From: Candidatus Bathyarchaeota archaeon
GTDB lineage: Archaea; Thermoproteota; Bathyarchaeia; TCS64
DNA: 5,268 nucleotides
Direction: 5' to 3'
NCBI GenBank assembly: GCA_030602935.1
Contig: JAUVYU010000076.1
Span: forward strand, 1-5,268
Shown here piece by piece: positions 1-4,828 of this stretch (position 1 is the stretch's first letter; each line of letters opens with the position of its first letter). The translations under genes and the position numbers were made by a program. The notes under the pieces were generated by a model, which was not told the DNA's origin, did not search any database, and saw only the letters and a list, made by a program, of their open reading frames with translations.

Positions 1-1741
1 AAGTTAGGATGTTCATAGTGTCGAATACGAAGACGGCAACGGCGTCATCAACGATCATTCTCCCAGCTTGGCGGTAGAGTTCAACGCGCTTATCGTAATC
101 CGTCTCTAAATACGATTCATCCATGATGGCGTTTAGTTCCGGATTGTAGTAGTAACCCCAGTTGTAGAAACCATAGTCTGTTATGTTCGTCGAACCACCG
201 CTGGCTCTATACATGGGCTCGATGAAGCCAATAGGGTCTGCATAGTCGGGCCACCAGTAGAGACCGGCTAGATGATGAGCATCGTTCACATCGCCTGAGC
301 CAGGACGCACAGCTTCGCAAAGAATAGCCCAAGTCGTTTCGTGAAGATTTATCTTCACTCCGATTTCGGCTGCATTTGCCTGTAAGACCTGTGCGACCCT
401 ACGTGACTCGTCTCCTTGGAACCAGTATTCTAGTTCGATGTCCTCCGGCTCATAACCCGCTAGCCTGATTAAATCTTCAGCTTTTGTTAGATCCATAGTA
501 TATTGTGGGCAGTCGGGATCCCAGCCCCAAAGGGCTTGGGGTATCGGTCCACGTGCCTGTGTGCCTATTCCCTGCCTTATGGTTTCTATCGTTCCGGCGT
601 AGTCATACATATATGAGACGGCCTGCCTTACCAACAAGTTATCCAGTGGAGGCTTCTGAGTATTCATGAAGATCATGTAGTTTGTGAGACCCTGAACAAT
701 CTCAACGTTTATACCAGCCGTTCCTTCGATGCCTAATGCGTCTTCAAGGCCCAGGCCACCAATGTCAAGGCTTCCTTCCTCAAGTCTTAGCCGCCTAATA
801 GCCGACTCTGAAATGATGGGCATATATATCTTATCTACATGGGGGTCCTCCCATCCACCCCAATAGTCTGGATTCTTGACGAGTGTGACGTGATCCTCTT
901 GGACCCATTCATCAAGCATGTAGGGACCAGTACCAACCATATTCTCCTTCAAGTACTCATGAGCCCAGGGATCTTCAGCGGTTGCATGTTCCTGTACTAA
1001 TTCTCTATCGACGATGAAGGTTCCCCACTGGGAAGCCAGAGCGTAGATGAATGGGGAGAATGGATTCTTCAAAGTGATGTTCACAGTGTAGGCGTCGATA
1101 ACGGAGCTTGCGTCGAGATCTATTGGACTGATGACCCATCCAGGTCCGAAACCCTCCTCTTCGTGAAGTGTGATCGACCTTTCGAAAGAGAATAGGACAT
1201 CGTATGCATTGAGGGTAGACCCGTCGGTGAAGGTGACACCACGTCTAATATGGAAGATATAGCTATAGTCATTATCTGAAATCTCATATGACTCAGCTAG
1301 CATAGGTACAAGATTACCGGGATCGTCTTTATCATTTTTAATAAGCGTCTCGTAGACGGGAACTATACATTCATGGGTCGGAGTCGAGTAAGATTCATGC
1401 GGATCGAAGGTGATAATAATTCCGCCTCTGGGATAGTTTAGTATAACTTCTACTTCGGGTTCGTCTGGCTCATCGGGTTCGTCTGGCTCATCGGGTTCAT
1501 CTGGCTCGACCACCTCGCCCAACTTTGTTAAAATTGCGTCAATGCCGGTAGAGAGATCATCAATGTCTTCAGAGAGATCACCAATGACATCAGAGACGTC
1601 ACCAATGCCCTCTATGCTATCTGCTAGATCTTTTGTATTTTTTGCGATGGGAGCTATGCTCGTGTATGATAGGCCAGAAACTATAAGTGATACTGCTATC
1701 AGTGCGATCAGAACATAATCTGTAGTGCTAGTTTCGCTCAT
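1..1741 (-). CDS. ABC-transporter substrate-binding protein, family 5 (oligopeptide/dipeptide type), 3' end off the left edge
   Basis: An open minus-strand frame of 580 codons runs from ATG at 1741 off the left edge with no internal stop. Residues 9-27 are a hydrophobic helix after a short polar N-terminus, with no lipobox cysteine, so the protein is probably anchored by an uncleaved helix and faces outward. Residues ~39-76 have a clean 3-4 hydrophobic spacing (I46, V49, I53, L56, I60, L63, I67, I70, L74), a coiled coil. Residues 79-95 are an acidic EP(DEP)5 linker. The binding domain starts near 98. It has the family 5 (SBP_bac_5) signature at ~144-182, with LVPMLAESYEISD, then IRRGVTFTDGS, then LNAYDV, and later VGTGPYML and WPDYADPIGFIEPMY. 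The last visible residues (GRMIVDDAVAVFVFD) lie near the usual C-terminus, so probably only a few dozen residues are missing. The ligand (peptide, sugar or nickel) cannot be read from sequence. No permease genes are in the window; they may lie to the left. Confidence 0.93.
   Translation of the reverse strand, partial: MSETSTTDYVLIALIAVSLIVSGLSYTSIAPIAKNTKDLADSIEGIGDVSDVIGDLSEDIDDLSTGIDAILTKLGEVVEPDEPDEPDEPDEPDEPEVEVILNYPRGGIIITFDPHESYSTPTHECIVPVYETLIKNDKDDPGNLVPMLAESYEISDNDYSYIFHIRRGVTFTDGSTLNAYDVLFSFERSITLHEEEGFGPGWVISPIDLDASSVIDAYTVNITLKNPFSPFIYALASQWGTFIVDRELVQEHATAEDPWAHEYLKENMVGTGPYMLDEWVQEDHVTLVKNPDYWGGWEDPHVDKIYMPIISESAIRRLRLEEGSLDIGGLGLEDALGIEGTAGINVEIVQGLTNYMIFMNTQKPPLDNLLVRQAVSYMYDYAGTIETIRQGIGTQARGPIPQALWGWDPDCPQYTMDLTKAEDLIRLAGYEPEDIELEYWFQGDESRRVAQVLQANAAEIGVKINLHETTWAILCEAVRPGSGDVNDAHHLAGLYWWPDYADPIGFIEPMYRASGGSTNITDYGFYNWGYYYNPELNAIMDESYLETDYDKRVELYRQAGRMIVDDAVAVFVFDTMNILT
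1457..1510 (-). repeat. Three tandem 18-base repeats coding the acidic DEP linker
   Basis: Two identical 18-base units (1457-1474 and 1475-1492, gggttcgtctggctcatc on the plus strand) are followed by a third diverged copy at 1493-1510. Each unit is six codons, so copy number can change without breaking frame. Read on the minus strand they give the EP/DEP run between the coiled coil and the ligand-binding domain. Such an acidic, proline-rich run is expected to be an extended, flexible spacer. Confidence 0.9.
1550..1612 (-). repeat. Three tandem 21-base repeats coding coiled-coil heptads
   Basis: Units at 1550-1570, 1571-1591 and 1592-1612 share the pattern agaga-(g/c)(a/g)tca-(t/c)caatg followed by a variable end. 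On the minus strand they code EGIGDVS, DVIGDLS and EDIDDLS. The period of 21 bases is exactly one heptad (seven residues), with I and L/V in the core positions. A fourth, weaker unit (TGIDAIL) follows. The DNA-level similarity suggests the coiled coil grew by recent in-frame heptad duplication. Confidence 0.82.
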
Positions 1742-1776
1742 TTTTGTTCAACCTGTGAGATTAGATTTATTCGATA

Positions 1777-1787
1777 GATATATAAAA
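1777..1787 (-). promoter_or_regulatory. Archaeal TATA box for the substrate-binding protein gene
   Basis: Read on the minus strand the site is TTTTATATATC, a good match to the archaeal TATA consensus. Its centre lies about 40 bases upstream of the ATG at 1741. A start of transcription about 25 bases downstream of the box would fall near 1755-1758 and leave a leader of roughly 15 bases. That leader would include a possible Shine-Dalgarno AGGTTG (1749-1754), 7 bases before the ATG. The box lies directly beyond the stop of the serine dehydratase remnant. Start site and leader are inferred. Confidence 0.6.
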
Positions 1788-1949
1788 TTATAGTGCGCGC
1801 GCGAAGGCGATGAAAACAGTCTCCGGCTCGTCGTCAAGCAGATTCCTGATCATTCTGCCAATGAAATATGACGCCGCTGTGTGGGAACTTGAAGGACCGT
1901 GCATGACAGGCCCCAAAACCTCGTTGAATATGCTTATTTTCTTACGCAT
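1788..1949 (-). pseudogene. Truncated L-serine dehydratase (iron-sulfur type) N-terminal remnant
   Basis: A minus-strand frame of 53 codons opens with ATG at 1949 and stops at TAA 1788-1790. Residues ~7-33 read as the N-terminus of the serine dehydratase beta domain: SIFNEVLGPV, then MHGPSSSHTAA, then YFIGRMIRNLL. The GP(V/I)M-x-GPSSSHT-A motif is diagnostic of iron-sulfur L-serine ammonia-lyases, which convert L-serine to pyruvate and ammonia. Intact beta subunits or domains are about 200 residues or more, so most of the gene and all cluster-binding cysteines are missing. Family-like sequence ends around VFIAF (residue ~49). It then runs into an alternating CG tract at 1795-1803 and stops just before the next gene's TATA box. 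No continuation is visible in any frame, so this is truncation rather than a single frameshift. A possible TATA-like site (CTTAAAT) lies near 2001-2008. Family assignment is strong; expression is doubtful. Confidence 0.8.
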
Positions 1950-2089
1950 TGTCTATGATCATCGTCCAAACGTTACTTGTCCCCATATTCTTGGTCGGGA
2001 ATTTAAGATCGCGCGCGAAAAAAAGGGGAAAGAGGCGGGAGATATCTCCACTGGGGGCAGGGTTCGAATCCCACCGGGCCCGCGCGCGC
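1795..2089. repeat. Three dispersed alternating CG tracts (1795-1803, 2010-2017, 2081-2089)
   Basis: Three runs of strictly alternating C and G, 8 to 9 bases each, occur within 300 bases of this interval. I found no other GCGCGC or CGCGCG hexamer in the window. The first lies where recognisable serine dehydratase sequence ends. The third begins at the end of the tRNA acceptor-like strand. The second lies between them, upstream of both remnants. Their placement at remnant edges suggests they mark junctions; the cause is inferred. Confidence 0.75.
2056..2082 (+). tRNA. tRNA 3'-end-like fragment (T arm plus acceptor strand), no 5' half seen
   Basis: The plus strand carries a T-arm core, GGGTTCGAATCCC (2060-2072), with the invariant TTCGAAT loop. 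A GC-rich strand CGGGCCC (2075-2081) follows at the correct distance to be the 3' half of an acceptor stem. Only three T-stem pairs form: A2059/A2073 and C2058/C2074 are mismatched. No D arm, anticodon arm or matching GGGCCCG strand is visible upstream, and no CCA is encoded. It is best read as a decayed or truncated tRNA, or an integration-site copy of a tRNA 3' end. A split-tRNA 3' half is possible but the mismatched T stem argues against a working tRNA. Amino-acid identity cannot be given. Confidence 0.45.
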
Positions 2090-2093
2090 ACGA

Positions 2094-2110
2094 CAGGGAA
2101 AAAACCCCTG
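2094..2110. other. Short perfect hairpin next to the tRNA-like fragment
   Basis: CAGGG (2094-2098) and CCCTG (2106-2110) form a five-base-pair stem around a seven-base A-rich loop. On the minus strand the loop is a T6 run, on the plus strand an A6 run. It could slow transcription arriving from the cdh operon on the minus strand, but the T run lies in the loop rather than after the stem, so it is not a classical terminator. Confidence 0.3.
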
Positions 2111-2125
2111 AAAAATTTGAGAACC

Positions 2126-2141
2126 TTTTTTAATCTTTTTT
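2126..2141 (+). terminator. Oligo-T run, possible archaeal terminator for a plus-strand transcript
   Basis: Two T6 tracts (2126-2131 and 2136-2141) lie about 45 bases after the tRNA-like fragment. Archaeal RNA polymerase can terminate on T-rich runs without a hairpin. No other plus-strand gene needs a terminator here, so it may be the leftover terminator of the decayed tRNA gene. Confidence 0.35.
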
Positions 2142-2306
2142 CAAGAAATCGAGACCTAATCAGTGTGCAAATGTCCTTATCTAGAGGGATTCAGTGAGGT
2201 TTTAGGCCTTTTTGTCACAGCATGTTGAGACATAAAGTCCCTTTTTCCATGGCTTTCTCCTTTTTCCTCATAAGAGGGTTCTTTGTTAAGTTTTGACTGT
2301 TGTTTT

Positions 2307-3143
2307 CTAGCTGGCTTCTCTTCTCAGTATCACTATCGGGTAGTGGTCCACGCCGTCTAGCATGCTCCAGGTGACCTCTGTCAGCCCGACGCCCAGCTTC
2401 TCAGCCATGTCCCAGACGGTCCTCCCTGCCCCATGCCTTCTTACCCGGTGGGCTATGTTTGCGAGGGTCAGGGCCCAGTCGGGGTTCAGTGATTCTCCAG
2501 CATGGGCGATGGGCGTTGAGCGGGATTTGAATCCAAGCATGCGACCCAACAGGAAGGCGAGGAAGCCCCCGAAGTGGATCAGCCCTCTCACAGGCACGTT
2601 TCGGGGTGCGAGGTGCAGGTTTCTCCAGGAGTAGGTTGTGTCTCCGTCCACGATGATGACTGAGACCTCATTCCTCCTGGAGAGCGCCCTGTGGAGCCTC
2701 ATTGCTTCCTCCTCTGGTTTGCTGAGGGGTAGGCTAACGTATGAGTAGGGGAGGTTGCTTGCGTCTATTCCCCCCTCGGAGTAGTGCCTGAGGGACTGTA
2801 GTAAGCCAGCGTAATGTAGTGAGACCTGTTTGTGGACCGCCCCTTCTAGGAGAGGATAGTTTCTGAGCCTTTCCCTCGTTCCATCCTTCAGCTTAGCTAG
2901 CTTACCCAAGGGTCCACTCCAGATCCTGCGAGTCCAGAAGGAGACTATTAGACGGGCAGTGATCCCTGATGTAAACTTGGATTCGTCGACGAGGTGACCC
3001 ATCGCGGTCGATATTGCCTTCTCGGAGACCGTGACGATGTCGCCATCCTGGAGGACTCCTTCAGCGGCCTTTACGACTTCGCTGACATGGTCTGTCCCAG
3101 GCCGCCAGTACTTGGTCTTTATCCTGATAGCCTTGAGTCTCAA
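2307..3143 (-). CDS. CofE-like protein, coenzyme F420-0:L-glutamate ligase family, function uncertain
   Basis: This 278-residue protein resembles the F420 ligase family (PF01996), whose characterised member CofE adds gamma-linked glutamates to F420-0 using GTP. Visible matches are the N-terminal block LQDGDIVTVSEKAIS (31-45), the core GGIDASN (124-130) equivalent to the CofE NAGIDASN metal-binding region, SLPLSKPEEEA (137-147), and VIIVDGDTTY (162-171), which corresponds to the CofE VIITDTNGR-like strand. D127 and D166 are the likely metal ligands. Length is close to archaeal CofE (~250), but the C-terminal third diverges, with a hydrophobic segment near 188-204. The start is TTG: an in-frame stop at 3180-3182 leaves no upstream ATG, and a GAGGG site sits 6 bases before it. 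It follows the second CooC gene by 62 bases with no clear promoter, so it is probably the last gene of the operon. It may be true CofE or a paralogue with another acceptor. Confidence 0.75.
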   Translation of the reverse strand: MRLKAIRIKTKYWRPGTDHVSEVVKAAEGVLQDGDIVTVSEKAISTAMGHLVDESKFTSGITARLIVSFWTRRIWSGPLGKLAKLKDGTRERLRNYPLLEGAVHKQVSLHYAGLLQSLRHYSEGGIDASNLPYSYVSLPLSKPEEEAMRLHRALSRRNEVSVIIVDGDTTYSWRNLHLAPRNVPVRGLIHFGGFLAFLLGRMLGFKSRSTPIAHAGESLNPDWALTLANIAHRVRRHGAGRTVWDMAEKLGVGLTEVTWSMLDGVDHYPIVILRREAS

Positions 3144-3149
3144 GGAGGG

Positions 3150-3154
3150 CCCTC
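3150..3154 (-). promoter_or_regulatory. Ribosome binding site supporting the TTG start of the CofE-like gene
   Basis: GAGGG on the minus strand lies 6 bases upstream of the TTG at 3143. It is the left arm of a perfect 10-base palindrome, GAGGGCCCTC (3145-3154), so a local hairpin could mask the site and lower translation. The masking is inference. Confidence 0.5.
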
Positions 3155-3205
3155 GTCGCAGTTTAGGGATCTGCGTCTGTTACTGATTAGATTTTTCAGG
3201 GAATA

Positions 3206-4003
3206 TTAGAAATCGTATCGTTTGTTCAGGTATTCTATGAGCTCGCTCAGCGCCTTCAGGGCCTGCGAGTCGGGGTCGTGATCTATTGGGGCCTTGCCCA
3301 ACATGTCCGCCATTGCCACGGAGTCGTCATAGGGGATGTAGGCTGCCACTGGGACGTTTAATCCTGCCATGTTCGTCTCAATGAACCGTCTCTCCTCTTC
3401 ATTTCGGATCTTGTTCCCGACGGCTAGGACCTCCTGAATATCGATCTCCTTTGCCAGCTTCAATGTGCGGCGTACCGTGTCGATTGACTTCATCCTCGGC
3501 TCAACGACGACCAGCATGGCGTCCATCCTTCGAGCCGTCCCCCGGCCGAGGTGCTCCAGTCCGGCGACCATGTCCATGATGAGGATCTCATCTCGCTGGA
3601 TAAGGAGATGCTGCACAAGTATCCTCAGCAAGGCGTTGGCGGGGCACATACAGCCTGCGTCGCCCCCCTTCACCGTCCCCATTATGAGGAGTTGGACGCC
3701 GTCGGGTCCGACGACGCCGAAGTTATCCACGATATCGCTGACGGTGGGGGATAGTTTGAACATCTGGCCGTATGATTTCCCGGGGGAGACTCCGGTCTTG
3801 TACCTTATGAGCTCCTCATTATCCGATATCGGCAGAATCTTGTCGGCTACCTCTGCGGGTATCCCTATGGACGAGGCCGTGTTGATGTTGGGATCCGCAT
3901 CCACCACGATGACTTTGTAGCCCTGCCTCGCTAGGAGCCTGGCCAGGGTCCCTGATATGAACGTCTTTCCGACTCCGCCCTTTCCTGCAACAGCAATCTT
4001 CAT
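3206..4003 (-). CDS. cooC: CooC-family nickel-insertion ATPase, second copy
   Basis: This 265-residue protein is a P-loop ATPase of the MinD/ParA (SIMIBI) class. It has a deviant Walker A GKGGVGKT (7-14, signature lysine K8 and catalytic K13), the VVDADPN switch region (33-39), and a Walker B-like strand with DMVAGLEHLGRGT (144-156). It also has the CooC-specific C118-M-C120 pair, which in CooC dimers forms the nickel or zinc site between subunits. CooC proteins use ATP-driven dimer rearrangement to load nickel into carbon monoxide dehydrogenase; the related AcsF acts on acetyl-CoA synthase. It starts with ATG four bases after the stop of the previous ATPase gene, and GGTG in the end of that gene can serve as a weak ribosome binding site, so translation is probably coupled. 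Compared with its neighbour it has a different middle region (54-105), so the pair are old paralogues, not a fresh duplication. Which enzyme each serves cannot be read here. Confidence 0.88.
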   Translation of the reverse strand: MKIAVAGKGGVGKTFISGTLARLLARQGYKVIVVDADPNINTASSIGIPAEVADKILPISDNEELIRYKTGVSPGKSYGQMFKLSPTVSDIVDNFGVVGPDGVQLLIMGTVKGGDAGCMCPANALLRILVQHLLIQRDEILIMDMVAGLEHLGRGTARRMDAMLVVVEPRMKSIDTVRRTLKLAKEIDIQEVLAVGNKIRNEEERRFIETNMAGLNVPVAAYIPYDDSVAMADMLGKAPIDHDPDSQALKALSELIEYLNKRYDF

Positions 4004-4007
4004 TATA

Positions 4008-4787
4008 CTACACCAGGTTCTTCAATCCTATCTTCTTGGCGATCTCCTCGATAGCCCTGTATGAGGGTGAGTCATCTGGAACATCTAGGAGAGGCTTCCC
4101 CGTCATGTTGAATGACTGGACGTTCGAGTCCTCGGGTATGCTTCCCGCAAGCTCGAGTCCGATGTCGTCCGCGGCTTTCTCTAAAACGTCGAGCAGCTGC
4201 GGCGGGAACCTGTTTCCGACGAGGTAGGTTTTCTTGACGCCGATATGGACCTCCTCGATGAGCTCCTTGACACGCTTTGCTGTCTCGAACCCCATCTTGG
4301 AGGGGTCTGTGACCACAAGCATGATGTCGACGTCTCTATCGGTCCTACGGCTCAGGTGTTCTATGCCCGCCTCCATGTCCAGCAGGGATATCGAGTAGTT
4401 CTTGGTCAGTGTGTCGAGTATCCTCGTCAGCACGTTGTTCACGTAGCAGTAGCAGCCTTCCCCCTCTGAGCGGCCCATCGCCAGGAGGTCGAACCTGTCG
4501 CTCTCAATGAGGGTCTGGAAGACCCAGGCCTCAAGGAGGTCCTGCTTCGGAGTGGTGGGGGAGAGATCGCCCCTCTCGATCTGGTCCTTCATGTCCTTGG
4601 AGACCTGGCCGACAGTCCTACTCAGCTCGACCCCCAAAACGTCAGGAAGGTTAGTGGCTGGGTCAGCGTCGACGACGAGCGCGACCTCATCTGTGTTCTT
4701 GATGATCCACTTGAGCAGCAGAGCTGTGAGGGTCGTCTTCCCAGTTCCACCTTTCCCTGAGACCGATACGACAATCTTCTTTGACAT
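4008..4787 (-). CDS. cooC: CooC-family nickel-insertion ATPase, first copy
   Basis: This 259-residue cytosolic ATPase belongs to the same MinD/ParA-type CooC family. It shows Walker A GKGGTGKT (11-18), VVDADPATNLP (38-48), the metal-site pair C112-Y-C114 within GEGCYCYVNN, and LLDMEAGIEHLSRRT (135-149). All catalytic and metal-binding features are present, so it should be active. It begins 41 bases after the cdhE stop, with a good ribosome binding site and no evident promoter, placing it in the ACDS operon. The expected job is nickel delivery to the CODH C-cluster (CooC role) or the acetyl-CoA synthase A-cluster (AcsF role). The strong ribosome binding site and position next to cdhE support a housekeeping role for the complex. 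Orthology to CooC1, CooC2/AcsF or CooC3 is not resolved. Confidence 0.88.
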   Translation of the reverse strand: MSKKIVVSVSGKGGTGKTTLTALLLKWIIKNTDEVALVVDADPATNLPDVLGVELSRTVGQVSKDMKDQIERGDLSPTTPKQDLLEAWVFQTLIESDRFDLLAMGRSEGEGCYCYVNNVLTRILDTLTKNYSISLLDMEAGIEHLSRRTDRDVDIMLVVTDPSKMGFETAKRVKELIEEVHIGVKKTYLVGNRFPPQLLDVLEKAADDIGLELAGSIPEDSNVQSFNMTGKPLLDVPDDSPSYRAIEEIAKKIGLKNLV

Positions 4788-4792
4788 CTTAG

Positions 4793-4798
4793 ACCTCT
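4793..4798 (-). promoter_or_regulatory. Shine-Dalgarno site of the first cooC gene
   Basis: AGAGGT on the minus strand lies 5 bases upstream of the ATG at 4787, inside the 41-base gap after cdhE. It confirms the ATG choice and implies independent ribosome loading on the operon transcript. Confidence 0.65.
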
Positions 4799-4828
4799 GA
4801 CGGACGATAGAAGAAAAATGTTAGGTAA

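Larger units (their letters stand above)
1742..2306. other. Gene-poor interval with gene remnants between two transcription units
   Basis: No intact protein gene is supported here. In order it holds the promoter and leader of the binding-protein gene, the serine dehydratase remnant (1788-1949), and an unassigned stretch (1950-2010). A purine-rich stretch (2018-2040) follows, then a tRNA 3'-end-like fragment (~2056-2082), a small hairpin and an oligo-T run (2094-2141). In the final AT-rich 2142-2306 I see only a weak 4-base-pair inverted repeat (2266-2277). The interval divides an AT-richer gene on the left from a GC-richer operon on the right, both read leftward. The plus-strand open frames crossing it look accidental; one is simply a reading of the tRNA-like fragment. 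Confidence 0.7.

Noticed and set aside
1457..1612. CRISPR-like array of short repeats
   Set aside because: The repeats are directly adjacent, 18 and 21 bases long, without unique spacers, and in frame inside a coding gene.
1807..1848. Possible C/D box RNA (GCGATGA then CTGA on the plus strand)
   Set aside because: The C box is imperfect, there are no C'/D' boxes, and the stretch is the antisense of the serine dehydratase remnant, which explains the sequence better.
2011..2088. Structured RNA closed by the two CG tracts at 2010-2017 and 2081-2089
   Set aside because: The tracts can pair, but alternating CG is self-complementary and would pair by chance. The enclosed sequence does not fold into a full tRNA or another RNA family I recognise.
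1810..2133. Plus-strand open frame of 107 codons
   Set aside because: It runs antisense over the serine dehydratase remnant and then reads through the tRNA-like fragment (GGRVRIPPGP is a usual translation of a tRNA T arm). It has no ribosome binding site and no family resemblance.
1949..2197. Plus-strand open frame of 82 codons
   Set aside because: It overlaps the tRNA-like fragment in another frame (GFESHRAR is again a T-arm reading) and continues through the oligo-T region. No protein features are visible.
2266..2277. Inverted repeat CCTC-ATAA-GAGG as terminator of the cdh operon
   Set aside because: The stem has only four pairs and is not followed by a T run on the minus strand, so it does not support a terminator call.
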